From Actinomycetota bacterium (GTDB lineage: Bacteria; Actinomycetota; Actinomycetes; Nanopelagicales; Nanopelagicaceae): DNA of 9,248 bases. Positions 1-8,178 of this stretch are shown one piece after another. The DNA is taken from assembly GCA_009702205.1 (NCBI GenBank), contig WLIM01000034.1, forward strand, positions 1-9,248, in the 5' to 3' direction. A program made the translations under genes and the position numbers. The notes under the pieces are model-generated. The model was given only the letters and a program-made list of their open reading frames with translations, had not been told where the DNA came from and did not search any database. Position 1 is the first letter of the stretch; each line of letters opens with the position of its first letter.

Positions 1-147
1 AAAAGCACCTACGCCAGGAACAACCAAACCTTGGGCTTGGGAACAAATCTTTGGATCGCTAGTTACAACTACTTCCGTATGTGCTAATTCAAATGCGCGT
101 TGCGCCGAGCGAAGATTGCCAGAACCATAATCAAGAATTGCTATCAA
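1..147 (-). CDS. hisH: Imidazole glycerol phosphate synthase, glutamine amidotransferase subunit HisH (N-terminal part, runs off the window)
   Basis: HisH hydrolyses glutamine and channels ammonia to HisF, which makes imidazole glycerol phosphate and AICAR in histidine biosynthesis (cytoplasm). Only the first 49 codons are present. They read IAILDYGSGNLRSA near the N-terminus and GLVVPGVGAF at the edge, the two conserved opening blocks of HisH class-I amidotransferases; the catalytic Cys-His-Glu triad lies outside the window. The only in-frame start near the N-terminus is TTG at 147-145. It overlaps the hisB stop as TTGA, a 4-base coupling, with a modest AAGGG ribosome-binding match just upstream inside hisB. 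It is co-directional with hisDCB and follows hisB directly, as in other actinobacterial his operons. The family call is firm; the TTG start is inferred. Confidence 0.93.
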   Translation of the reverse strand, partial: MIAILDYGSGNLRSAQRAFELAHTEVVVTSDPKICSQAQGLVVPGVGAF

Positions 148-728
148 AGCACGCCCTTGGTCGATGGAATTCCTGAAATGCGATTATCGATTGCGCAGGC
201 ATCGCGAAGAGCGCGAGCTACTGCTTTGAATTGTGCTTCGAAAACGTGATGTGCATTTCGGCCTTCAAGTACACGTACATGCAGTGCAATCCGAGCTTCA
301 GCAACAATTGATTCCCAGATATGACGACCAAGCGTGGTATCGAAAGTTCCAATTAGTTCAACAATTTCTGGTTGACGGTGAACCAAGTAAGGACGACCTG
401 AAAGATCAACCGCAGCCTGAACAAGAACTTCATCTAGTGGAACCATTGCATCACCGAATCTACGGATTCCAGCTTTATCGCCAAGTGCTTCACGAAGTGC
501 CTGACCAAAAGCAAGTGAAGTATCTTCAACAGTGTGGTGTGAATCGACATCAACATCACCTGTTGTCTTTACAGTTAGATCGAAACCTGCATGCTTACCC
601 AATTGCGAGAGCATGTGATCGAAGAAGGGCACACCGGTATCAATATCAATTGCGCCTGAACCATCGAGATTGATTTTTACATCAACACTTGATTCCTTTG
701 TCGCGCGAGCTACGTGTGCTGTTCTCAT
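144..728 (-). CDS. hisB: Imidazoleglycerol-phosphate dehydratase HisB (monofunctional)
   Basis: HisB dehydrates imidazole glycerol phosphate to imidazole acetol phosphate, the sixth step usually listed for histidine synthesis, and supplies the substrate for HisC. The 194-residue product is the normal length for the single-domain enzyme without the fused HisB-N phosphatase of enterobacteria. Visible motifs are FFDHML (residues 35-40), the manganese-binding DSHHTVEDT (62-70), a His136/Glu139 pair, and RNAHHVFEA (157-165, second metal-binding HHxxE). The conserved C-terminus GIPSTKGVL is complete. The ATG at 728-726 is preceded by a strong AGAAGGAG ribosome-binding site. The gene lies 43 bases after hisC and its TGA overlaps the hisH TTG. 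No anomaly is seen. Confidence 0.97.
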   Translation of the reverse strand: MRTAHVARATKESSVDVKINLDGSGAIDIDTGVPFFDHMLSQLGKHAGFDLTVKTTGDVDVDSHHTVEDTSLAFGQALREALGDKAGIRRFGDAMVPLDEVLVQAAVDLSGRPYLVHRQPEIVELIGTFDTTLGRHIWESIVAEARIALHVRVLEGRNAHHVFEAQFKAVARALRDACAIDNRISGIPSTKGVL

Positions 729-732
729 TCTT

Positions 733-740
733 CTCCTTCT
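733..740 (-). promoter_or_regulatory. Strong Shine-Dalgarno site of hisB
   Basis: On the minus strand this reads AGAAGGAG, followed by AAGA and the ATG of hisB. It is the clearest Shine-Dalgarno sequence in the window. It contrasts with dnaE and hisD, which have none, and it fixes the hisB start. Confidence 0.7.
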
Positions 741-771
741 ATCAACTTAATCATCTAAAACTTAAAGCTAA

Positions 772-1878
772 TTATGGCCTATGGGCTGCGATAGCTGCTA
801 AAAATTGCTCGTTTTCAGCAGGTAGTCCGATAGTTACTCTTAAATAACCAGGCAATCCAACATCTCTTATTAGTACGCCTTCGGCAACAAGGGCTTTCCA
901 TGTTTGATGTGCGTCATTTGGAAATCCAGAGAACAGTAGGAAATTTGCACTGCTAGGTATAACGATAAAGCCAATTTTTTCTAGCTCTTTGGAAACACGA
1001 TTTCGCTCGCTGATAAGCGCATCCACTTCAGCCAATAATAATTCTGAGCACGCAAGCGCCGTAAGGGCAAGAGCCTGAGTTGCCGAACTCAAGTGATACG
1101 GAAGTCTGGTGACTAAAGCCGCCGAAATCATCGCTTCATCTGCAATCGCATAACCAACACGTGCACCTGCGAAGGCGAAGGCTTTACTCATTGTTCTAAC
1201 TACAACAACATTTGGATATTTAGAAATAAGCGAGACTGCTGAAATTTCGTCAGAAAATTCTTGGTAGGCCTCATCCACAATCAAAACACCATTGATCGCC
1301 AGGCAAGCTTGGGCAAGTCTCTCGATATCCGCAATCGCAGTACAGGTTCCAGTTGGATTGTTTGGTGTGGTGATAAATGTTAGGCCCGGTTTAACGTCGG
1401 CAATCTGACTAAGCGCACTATCAAGATCTAATCCAAAATCACTCTTGCGCTCTCCTGCTATCCATTTCGTTCCAGTTGCCTTAGCAATAAGTGGGTGAAC
1501 AGAATAGGAAGGAAGGAAGCCAAGTGCCCCACGCCCACCGCATGCCAACATAAGAGTCTGTAATATTTCATTACTTCCATTTGCGGCCCAAATATTATTG
1601 ACCAAAAACTTTGAGTTGGTGCTCGTATTTATATATTGCGCCAACTTACTTCGTAGCTCAACTGCATCTCGATCTGGATATCTATTCAAATTCTCTAAGA
1701 CTTGAGGAAGTGACTCAAGCATTTTTCCAACAACGACGGCAGGAACCTTAAATGGATTTTCATTTGTATTAAGCGCAGTCACTCCAGTTATCTGTGGTGC
1801 ACCGTAAGGAATTAAATCTGATAACTCAGTCCTAATTGGAAGCCATGCTGGCCATGAAATTTTCTTATCTCCGCTCAT
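772..1878 (-). CDS. hisC: Histidinol-phosphate aminotransferase HisC (PLP-dependent, fold type I)
   Basis: HisC transfers the amino group of glutamate to imidazole acetol phosphate, giving histidinol phosphate. At 368 residues it has the usual length. Landmarks of aminotransferase class I/II are LNTNENPF near residues 36-43, TPNNPTG (171-177, PLP-contacting Asn174), VDEAY (201-205, Asp202 for the pyridine nitrogen and Tyr205), MSKAFAFAGARVGY with the Schiff-base Lys232 and phosphate-binding Arg240, and LRVTIG with substrate carboxylate-binding Arg347. The ATG overlaps the hisD stop as ATGA, with GGTGA six bases upstream, which indicates translational coupling. Some HisC homologues also act on aromatic keto acids. 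The his context makes HisC the sensible call. Confidence 0.96.
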   Translation of the reverse strand: MSGDKKISWPAWLPIRTELSDLIPYGAPQITGVTALNTNENPFKVPAVVVGKMLESLPQVLENLNRYPDRDAVELRSKLAQYINTSTNSKFLVNNIWAANGSNEILQTLMLACGGRGALGFLPSYSVHPLIAKATGTKWIAGERKSDFGLDLDSALSQIADVKPGLTFITTPNNPTGTCTAIADIERLAQACLAINGVLIVDEAYQEFSDEISAVSLISKYPNVVVVRTMSKAFAFAGARVGYAIADEAMISAALVTRLPYHLSSATQALALTALACSELLLAEVDALISERNRVSKELEKIGFIVIPSSANFLLFSGFPNDAHQTWKALVAEGVLIRDVGLPGYLRVTIGLPAENEQFLAAIAAHRP

Positions 1879-3200
1879 TTAGATTCACCTTCAAAGCGTG
1901 CACTCATTGCTTCTCCATGAGCAGGAAGGTCTTCAGCAATAGCAAGAGTTATAACGCTCTGAGCAATATCGCTAAAGGCGCTCTCGTTGTATTCGATAAA
2001 ACTTACGCCTTTTAGGAATGTTTGAACTGATAAACCGCTCGAGTGACAGGCGCACCCACCGGTAGGAAGTACGTGATTGGACCCAGCTGAATAATCACCT
2101 AATGAAACCGGAGTGAATCTGCCAATAAATACCGCTCCAGCATTTCTAATTGATTGTGCATCTGCTTTCGCATTCGCAGTTTGAATCTCTAAGTGTTCAG
2201 CGGCATATGCATTAACAACATCTAAACCCTGGGCAATTGAATCAACTAGAACAATTGCAGATTGCTTGCCTGATAGCGCCTCGCGTATTCGGGCCTCGTG
2301 CTTGGTGGTTGAAACTCTTTTTGCCAATTCAATTTCTACTTGGACAGCAAGTTCTGGAGAATCCGTCACTAATACAGCGGCCGCAATCACATCGTGTTCG
2401 GCTTGGCTAATTAGATCGGCTGCAACTTCATTAGCGTTCGCAGTTTTATCTGCAAGAACTGCAACCTCTGTTGGGCCTGCTTCCGAATCAATCCCTATCA
2501 ACCCCCGAAGTGCACGTTTTGCAGCGGCAACATAAATATTTCCAGGACCAGTTACTACATCAACGCTTTCGCAGACACCTTCAACACCATAGGCAAACAT
2601 CGCAATTGCTTGCGCACCGCCAATCGCATAAACCTCATCTACTCCTAAAAGTGCGCATGCAGCAAGAATAGTTTTATTGGGTAGTCCGTTGTTGTCGGCC
2701 TGCGGAGGTGATGCAACAGCGATGTTCGCCACTTTTGCAATCTGAGCTGGCACTACATTCATAATTACAGAACTTGGATAGACCGCACGTCCGCCAGGAA
2801 CATAAAGTCCGACACGATCAACTGGAATTTGTTTATGGGTAATTTCACCGCCATCTACAACTGAAGTGAAAATCTCAGTTCGAATCTGATCAGTGTGGGC
2901 TTTCTTGACTCTTCGTATCGCCTCTTCGAGTGCACTTCTGATTTTAGGATCTAGCGCGGCAAGTGCTGCAGTTATTTCAGATTTCGGAACTCTAATTGTT
3001 TCAGGTCTTGCACCATCGAATTTTTCACAGAGATCCAATAAGTCAGCTTCACTACCACCTTTGACTTTGCTCAAAATCGGAGCAATATCTTTTAGCGCAG
3101 TTTCAATATCCATCGTGGCTCGTGGCAGTTCATTTCGATATGCAGATTTGCTTAAGTTGCGACCTCGAAAGTCAACGGTTCTGATGGCGGTTGGTTTCAC
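1875..3200 (-). CDS. hisD: Histidinol dehydrogenase HisD
   Basis: HisD is the zinc enzyme that oxidises L-histidinol twice with NAD+ to L-histidine, the last pathway step. The 441-residue protein is full length. It carries VGLYVPGG (130-137), GPGNIYVAAAKR (218-229), the zinc ligands Gln266 and His269 in ISQAEHD, Asp369 in LGDYSAG and His428 in PAHGEA, and the catalytic Glu335-His336 pair in AAEHLE. The CACHSSGLSVQTFL block (383-396) is in its expected place. The start is GTG at 3200-3198. The N-terminus it gives (basic RG..LS..YR..LPR) matches the usual length of actinobacterial HisD, and no ribosome-binding site precedes it. It begins 14 bases after dnaE and heads hisDCBH. A leaderless promoter is proposed separately. 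Confidence 0.96.
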   Translation of the reverse strand: MKPTAIRTVDFRGRNLSKSAYRNELPRATMDIETALKDIAPILSKVKGGSEADLLDLCEKFDGARPETIRVPKSEITAALAALDPKIRSALEEAIRRVKKAHTDQIRTEIFTSVVDGGEITHKQIPVDRVGLYVPGGRAVYPSSVIMNVVPAQIAKVANIAVASPPQADNNGLPNKTILAACALLGVDEVYAIGGAQAIAMFAYGVEGVCESVDVVTGPGNIYVAAAKRALRGLIGIDSEAGPTEVAVLADKTANANEVAADLISQAEHDVIAAAVLVTDSPELAVQVEIELAKRVSTTKHEARIREALSGKQSAIVLVDSIAQGLDVVNAYAAEHLEIQTANAKADAQSIRNAGAVFIGRFTPVSLGDYSAGSNHVLPTGGCACHSSGLSVQTFLKGVSFIEYNESAFSDIAQSVITLAIAEDLPAHGEAMSARFEGESK

Positions 3201-3206
3201 TCGCCG

Positions 3207-3212
3207 ATTCTA
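3207..3212 (-). promoter_or_regulatory. Putative leaderless promoter (-10) of hisD
   Basis: On the minus strand the dnaE stop is followed by TAGAAT, then CGGCGA, then the GTG start of hisD. TAGAAT fits the actinobacterial -10 pattern TAnnnT. With six bases to the GTG, transcription would begin at or next to the first base of the start codon. There is no Shine-Dalgarno sequence and no convincing -35 box. This would let the his genes be transcribed independently of dnaE. It is inferred from position and sequence only. Confidence 0.45.
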
Positions 3213-3214
3213 AT

Positions 3215-6200
3215 CTAAACCAGACAGTCGGGGCCGAGAATTGCTTTTAGGTCAGCGCTCAAACTTGGTGATGCAGTTACTCGCAAATCATCGCCGATTT
3301 TCATTACAAGGCTCTTGCGGCCATCATCTAATTTAAGGTGGACTTCACGCTTGCCAGGATGCGAACGCAGAATCTCCTTAATGCGATCCACCACAGGTGG
3401 CGTGCATCTCACGGTATCCATCGAAATTATTAGTGGCCCAGTAGGAGCGAGTGAAATATCTGGAGTTGAAAGATCCAGGGCCATTATCTTTACTTGCTCT
3501 TCTCGTTTATCTACGCGACCACGAACAATAACAATTCGATCTTCCATTAAATTCATAGAATGTTGAGTGTAAGAATTTGAGAAGAACATGACATCAACAG
3601 CACCTTCTAAATCCTCAACAGTAACGATTGCCCAAGGGGTTCCCTGCCTAGAAACTTTGCGTTGAATCTGGGTTATTAATCCACCAATGGTGACGATCTG
3701 TTCATGCCCGACACCATCTTCATTTATTTGGCTAATTGGCATATCGGTGGAAGATCGCAATAAATGTTCAACGCCAAGGAGCGGATGATCGGAGACATAA
3801 AGTCCTAACATTTCGCGCTCATAACTTAGGAGCAAAGCTTTATCCCACTCTTGATTTGGAATATCAATTTCAACACCTGAAACATTTGAATTTTGAGCTC
3901 CTGGAGTACTACCGAATAAATCGAATTGCCCGATTGATTCAGCGCGCTTGGCCTCCATTACCGAATCGATTGCTTCAAGAAAAACTAAAGTAAGACCTTT
4001 ACGAGGATGATTTAAGGAGTCAAAAGCGCCACCCTTAATCAGGGATTCGATTGTCTTCTTATTGCACACACTTGCATCAACTTTCGCCAAAAAATCACCG
4101 AAAGATTCATATCGACCTGCGGTTGCCCGCTTGGCAACTATCGATGCAACTACGTTCTCTCCAACATTTCGAATGGCAGTTAGGCCGAAGCGAATATCGG
4201 TTCCGAGTGGTGTGTAATCAGATTGGGATTCATTGACATCGGGTGGCAGAACTTTGATTCCCATTCGACGACATTCATTTAGATAGAGCGCACTCTTATC
4301 TTTATCGTCGCGAACACTTGTTAGCAGTGCGGCCATATATTCAGTTGGATAGTTAGCCTTTAGGTACGCAGTCCAATAAGAGACCATCCCATATCCAGCA
4401 CTATGCGCACGGTTAAATGCATAGTCGGAGAAAGGAATAAGCGTTTCCCAAAGTTTATCTATCGCAGATTTCGAGAATCCGTTATCCGTCATACCCTTTT
4501 CGAAGTTAACATATTCTTTATCCAGAATGTCTTTATTCTTCTTGCCCATCGCCTTACGTAAAAGATCTGCGCGACCGAGGCTAAAGCCCGCTACTTTCTG
4601 GGCAATCGCCATAACTTGTTCTTGATAAACAATAAGGCCATAAGTGTCACCAAGAATTTCGGCTAGTGCGTCAATTAATTCTGGGTGAATTGGAATAACT
4701 TCTTGGCGCTTATTTTTGCGATCGGCATAGTCGTTGTGTGCATTCACGCCCATCGGACCTGGACGATACAAGGCGATAACTGCTGAAATATCTTCGAATG
4801 AATCAGGGTTCATCTGTCGAAGTAACGCCCGCATTGGTCCACCATCGAGCTGGAATACGCCAAGGGTCTCACCGCGGCCAAGTAATTGATATGTCTTTGG
4901 ATCATCAAGAGTGAGCGTTGAAAGATCTAAGTCGATGCCCTTGTTTGCCTTAATATTTAGTAAGCAATCATCTAGAACCGATAAATTTCGAAGTCCTAAG
5001 AAGTCCATCTTTAAAAGACCGATTGATTCACAGGCGCCCATATCGAATTGCGTAATGATTGCGCCATCAGCCTCACGTCGATGAATCGGAATTACATCGA
5101 GCAGTGGCTCCTTACTCAAAATAACGCCCGCTGCGTGCACACCCCATTGGCGCTTTAGCCCTTCAAGGCCACGAGCTGTATCAACAATTCTTTTCGAATC
5201 AGGATCAGATTCATAAAGTGACCGAAATTCGCCAGCTTCGCTATAGCGATCATTCTTTGTATCGAATACTCCGGCAAGAGAAATATCTTTACCCATTACT
5301 GAAGGTGGTAGCGCTTTAGTTAATTTGTCTCCGATTGCATATGGGTAACCGAGAACGCGAGTCGAATCCTTAAGTGCTTGCTTAGATTTAATTGTTCCGT
5401 AGGTAATAATTTGAGCAACTCTATCTTCACCATATTTTTGGGTTGCATATGCGATCATTTCAGAACGTCGACGTTCATCGAAGTCGAGATCGATATCTGG
5501 CATCGAGATACGTTCTGGATTTAAGAAGCGCTCGAACAACAACCCATGTTTAATTGGATCAAGTGCTGTGATCCCAAGTGCGTAAGAAACTAATGAACCT
5601 GCTGCCGATCCACGACCTGGGCCTACTCTGATTCCAACACTTCTCGCGTGTGAACAGAGATCTGAAACTACTAAGAAGTAGCCAGGAAATCCCATCTTGA
5701 TCATTACTTCGAGCTCGTAATCTAAACGTTCTTGATATTTCGCTTCAATTGTTCCACCAAGGCGCGCGGCTAAACCCTTATTAGATTCTTTGCGCAACCA
5801 AGTATCTTCGCTCTCCCCCTTAGGGACCGGATATTGTGGAAGCAAATTCTCATTCTCGCGCATTGTTACGTTACAACGTTCGGCAATTAATAATGTGTTA
5901 TCGCAAGCTTCAGGTAGATCTTTGAACAATGTGCGCATTTCTTGTGCACTCTTTAAATAGAACTCATTGTTATCAAATTTAAAACGTTTGGGATCTGCAA
6001 GTGTCGAACCTGACTGAACACATAGAAGTGCCTCATGAGATGCCGCATCCTCATGATGGGTGTAATGAAGATCGTTTGTTGCAAGTAGCGGTAGACCCAG
6101 CTCTTTGCCGAGTTTCAAGAGATCAGCCTTCACTCGAGTTTCAATATCTATTCCATGATCCATAATTTCTAGATAGAAATTCTCAACACCAAAAATATCT

Positions 6201-6730
6201 CGGAGTTCAGAAGCTGCAACCTTTGCCTCTTTGTAAGCACCCATACGAAGTCTGGTCTGAATTTCACCACCGGGACATCCAGTCGTTGCAATTATTCCCT
6301 TGGAATATTTAGAGAGAAGATCTCGATCCATGCGCGGCTTGTAGTAATAACCTTCGAGGGAGGCAAGTGAGGAAAGTTTAAAAAGATTTGAAAGGCCGTC
6401 ATTGTTTTCGGCCAACAAAGTCATGTGAGTGTAAGCACCGCCACCAGAGACATCATCTTCGCCTCCATCAGCCCACTTGACTCGCTTCTTCTCGAATCTA
6501 GATTCAGGTGCAACATAGGCTTCAATTCCAATAATTGGTTTTACGCCAGCTTTAATTGCTTTCTTATTAAAATCGTAAGCTCCGAAAACATTTCCGTGAT
6601 CGGTAATTGCAATCGCAGGCATACCTTGATTTGCAACTTCGGCAACCAATTCATCAACGCGCGCCGCACCATCGAGCATCGAATACTCGGTATGAACGTG
6701 TAGGTGTACGAAGCCGGAATCTGAAGACAT
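3215..6730 (-). CDS. dnaE: DNA polymerase III alpha subunit DnaE (replicative, DnaE1 type)
   Basis: This is the catalytic subunit of the replicative polymerase at the fork. The 1171 residues give the complete bacterial DnaE order. First is a PHP domain with HLHVH (9-13), Asp20, ITDHGN (42-47), Glu70, His102 and ATNDLH (217-222). The polymerase domain follows with GPGRGSAAGSLV (370-381), PDIDLDFD (411-418, catalytic Asp412 and Asp414) and LLKMDFLGL (third catalytic Asp576). Then come a tandem helix-hairpin-helix around 850-868, a beta-clamp-binding motif QFDLF at 935-939, and a C-terminal OB fold around 1010-1090. The PHP metal ligands look intact, as in mycobacterial DnaE1, where this domain is the proofreading exonuclease. 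The ATG is 13 bases after rluD with no ribosome-binding site. The second DnaE of actinobacteria (DnaE2/ImuC) is unlikely here because of the clamp motif, the length and the his neighbourhood. Confidence 0.98.
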   Translation of the reverse strand: MSSDSGFVHLHVHTEYSMLDGAARVDELVAEVANQGMPAIAITDHGNVFGAYDFNKKAIKAGVKPIIGIEAYVAPESRFEKKRVKWADGGEDDVSGGGAYTHMTLLAENNDGLSNLFKLSSLASLEGYYYKPRMDRDLLSKYSKGIIATTGCPGGEIQTRLRMGAYKEAKVAASELRDIFGVENFYLEIMDHGIDIETRVKADLLKLGKELGLPLLATNDLHYTHHEDAASHEALLCVQSGSTLADPKRFKFDNNEFYLKSAQEMRTLFKDLPEACDNTLLIAERCNVTMRENENLLPQYPVPKGESEDTWLRKESNKGLAARLGGTIEAKYQERLDYELEVMIKMGFPGYFLVVSDLCSHARSVGIRVGPGRGSAAGSLVSYALGITALDPIKHGLLFERFLNPERISMPDIDLDFDERRRSEMIAYATQKYGEDRVAQIITYGTIKSKQALKDSTRVLGYPYAIGDKLTKALPPSVMGKDISLAGVFDTKNDRYSEAGEFRSLYESDPDSKRIVDTARGLEGLKRQWGVHAAGVILSKEPLLDVIPIHRREADGAIITQFDMGACESIGLLKMDFLGLRNLSVLDDCLLNIKANKGIDLDLSTLTLDDPKTYQLLGRGETLGVFQLDGGPMRALLRQMNPDSFEDISAVIALYRPGPMGVNAHNDYADRKNKRQEVIPIHPELIDALAEILGDTYGLIVYQEQVMAIAQKVAGFSLGRADLLRKAMGKKNKDILDKEYVNFEKGMTDNGFSKSAIDKLWETLIPFSDYAFNRAHSAGYGMVSYWTAYLKANYPTEYMAALLTSVRDDKDKSALYLNECRRMGIKVLPPDVNESQSDYTPLGTDIRFGLTAIRNVGENVVASIVAKRATAGRYESFGDFLAKVDASVCNKKTIESLIKGGAFDSLNHPRKGLTLVFLEAIDSVMEAKRAESIGQFDLFGSTPGAQNSNVSGVEIDIPNQEWDKALLLSYEREMLGLYVSDHPLLGVEHLLRSSTDMPISQINEDGVGHEQIVTIGGLITQIQRKVSRQGTPWAIVTVEDLEGAVDVMFFSNSYTQHSMNLMEDRIVIVRGRVDKREEQVKIMALDLSTPDISLAPTGPLIISMDTVRCTPPVVDRIKEILRSHPGKREVHLKLDDGRKSLVMKIGDDLRVTASPSLSADLKAILGPDCLV

Positions 6731-6737
6731 TTGTGAG

Positions 6738-6743
6738 AGATTA
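6738..6743 (-). promoter_or_regulatory. Putative leaderless promoter (-10) of dnaE
   Basis: The minus strand reads TAATCT directly after the rluD stop codon, then CTCACAA and the ATG of dnaE. TAATCT fits TAnnnT, and the seven-base gap would place the transcription start on the ATG. No Shine-Dalgarno sequence is present in the 13-base gap. The same hexamer occurs in the promoter proposed upstream of the dksA-like gene. This is inferred. Confidence 0.45.
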
Positions 6744-7706
6744 CTACTGAGGTTGGGCGGTTTGGCCTTTGGCCAATATTTCTAGAGAGCGTGTCAGGTC
6801 AGCTGGATACTCGGAGAAGAAAGCAATCTCTGCGCCGGAAGCCGGATGAATGAATTTCAACTCACGCGCATGGAGCCATGGACGAGTGATCTCGAGTCGT
6901 TCGGCAATTGTGTGGTCAGCGCCATAGGTCATATCTCCAACTAATGGATGCCGCAGGGCCGAGAAGTGCACTCGAATTTGGTGCGTACGTCCAGTTTCTA
7001 ATTCAATTTCCAATAACGAAACTGCCGGAAAGAATTCCAAAGCTTTGTAGTGAGTGATACTTGGCTTGCCATCGGCTACAACTGCGAATCGATAATCTTC
7101 ACGTGGATGTCGATCAATAGGTGCATCGATTGTGCCTTCAGTAGGATCCATATGTCCTTGAACCAGAGCGTGATAAACCTTCGTAACTGTTCGATCTCTA
7201 AATTGTTGTTTGAGATTGCTATAAGAATTCTCATTCTTTGCAATAACCATGAGTCCGGTAGTTCCCACATCCAAACGATGAACGACGCCTTGGCGCTCTG
7301 CTGCGCCACTTGTCGAAACTTGATATCCAGCAGCGATAACGCCACCAATAACTGTTGGGCCACGCCAACCCGGACTTGGATGTGCTGCCACCCCGGCTGG
7401 TTTATCAATAACAATGACATCGGAATCATCATAAACAACCTTGAAATCTTCAATTGGAGTCGCAGTTAAAACTGGCTCGGTTGCTGCTGCTGGCATTGTT
7501 ATCTCTAAATAATCATCGGTGTTAACTCGATCAGACTTTGTTAAAGCTTTTCCGCTTCGCGTTATTTCACCATTCTCAATCAAAGTTACGACTGTCGAAC
7601 GAGATAGTCCGAGCAATCTTGAGAGCGCTGCATCTACTCGCTCTTGATGCAAACCTTCAGGTATAGAGACAAATCGCACTTCACGAGCACTTGGGTTCAG
7701 GGTCAT
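6744..7706 (-). CDS. rluD: 23S rRNA pseudouridine synthase, RluA/RluD family
   Basis: Enzymes of this family isomerise uridines in RNA; RluD acts on helix 69 of 23S rRNA. The 320-residue product has an N-terminal S4 RNA-binding domain (about 20-70, with RVDAALSRLLGLSRS and the basic ITRSGKALTKSDRV). It also has the linker VIDKPAGVAAHPSPG (99-113), the catalytic motif HRLDVGTTGL with Asp146, and the conserved ETGRTHQIRVH (237-247) near the active site. The length is close to RluD. The ATG overlaps the lspA stop as ATGA, so translation is probably coupled. lspA-rluD adjacency is common in Gram-positive bacteria. Which uridines it modifies cannot be told from sequence, so RluD rather than another RluA paralogue is the likely but not certain name. 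Confidence 0.93.
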   Translation of the reverse strand: MTLNPSAREVRFVSIPEGLHQERVDAALSRLLGLSRSTVVTLIENGEITRSGKALTKSDRVNTDDYLEITMPAAATEPVLTATPIEDFKVVYDDSDVIVIDKPAGVAAHPSPGWRGPTVIGGVIAAGYQVSTSGAAERQGVVHRLDVGTTGLMVIAKNENSYSNLKQQFRDRTVTKVYHALVQGHMDPTEGTIDAPIDRHPREDYRFAVVADGKPSITHYKALEFFPAVSLLEIELETGRTHQIRVHFSALRHPLVGDMTYGADHTIAERLEITRPWLHARELKFIHPASGAEIAFFSEYPADLTRSLEILAKGQTAQPQ

Positions 7707-8158
7707 TTAACAGCCGATCTTGGCGGTATCTGCGCCCAAATAAGTGAAACTATGGAAACTACTCCGACAACAACGGCGCTGTCAGCAATGTTAAATGTTG
7801 GCCAATGTGGAACAGATATCCAGTCAACCACGGCTCCTTGTAAGCCACCAGGGGATCTAAATATTCGATCACTCAAATTTCCAAAGATTCCACCTAGGAC
7901 TAAACCAAGTGCGATTGCCCATTTTGTTGAATCAATGCGGCTTGCGAAAAAGAAAATAAATCCCGCAACTGCCATTGCAAAAACTGAGAGATATATTGTT
8001 TTGCTAGTTGCCAAACTAAATGCGGCGCCAGTGTTGAAGGTTAAATCAAATTTAAGAACATTTCCAAGAATTTTAACTGGTGCATCGCTCAAAAAAGATA
8101 CAGCTGCATATTTCGTTAAGTAATCTGCGAGGAAGATTAGGAAAGCCGTCACTGCCAA
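7703..8158 (-). CDS. lspA: Lipoprotein signal peptidase II LspA
   Basis: LspA is the inner-membrane aspartyl protease that removes signal peptides from prolipoproteins after diacylglyceryl attachment. Visible are about four hydrophobic segments and the family blocks in order: DYLTK (12-16), FNTGAAF (41-47), GNLSDR (93-98), VVDW (110-113) and FNIADSA (122-128). The Asp residues of the last two correspond, as I recall the structure, to the catalytic dyad. The start given is TTG at 8158-8156 (151 residues), the nearest conventional one, but it has no ribosome-binding site. The frame is open further up and encodes a basic NVVVRRKL stretch typical of the cytoplasmic end before the first helix. A CTG at 8182-8180 with AGAGGAA upstream would include it (159 residues) and overlap the previous stop as CTGA. 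The family call is firm; the start is doubtful. Confidence 0.94.
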   Translation of the reverse strand: MAVTAFLIFLADYLTKYAAVSFLSDAPVKILGNVLKFDLTFNTGAAFSLATSKTIYLSVFAMAVAGFIFFFASRIDSTKWAIALGLVLGGIFGNLSDRIFRSPGGLQGAVVDWISVPHWPTFNIADSAVVVGVVSIVSLIWAQIPPRSAVK

Positions 8159-8178
8159 CTTTCGTCGAACAACTACAT

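Noticed and set aside
233..673. Plus-strand 146-codon frame opposite hisB
   Set aside because: It is a Gln/His-rich antisense shadow of a fully conserved hisB.
3201..3214. Histidine attenuator or T-box before hisD
   Set aside because: The gap is only 14 bases, with no leader peptide, histidine codon run or terminator stem.
7076..7453. Minus-strand 125-codon frame inside rluD
   Set aside because: It is out of phase with the catalytic HRLD motif frame, and no family resemblance is seen.
7644..8123. Plus-strand open frame across lspA and the start of rluD
   Set aside because: It lies opposite two well-supported genes and has no recognisable motif or ribosome-binding site.
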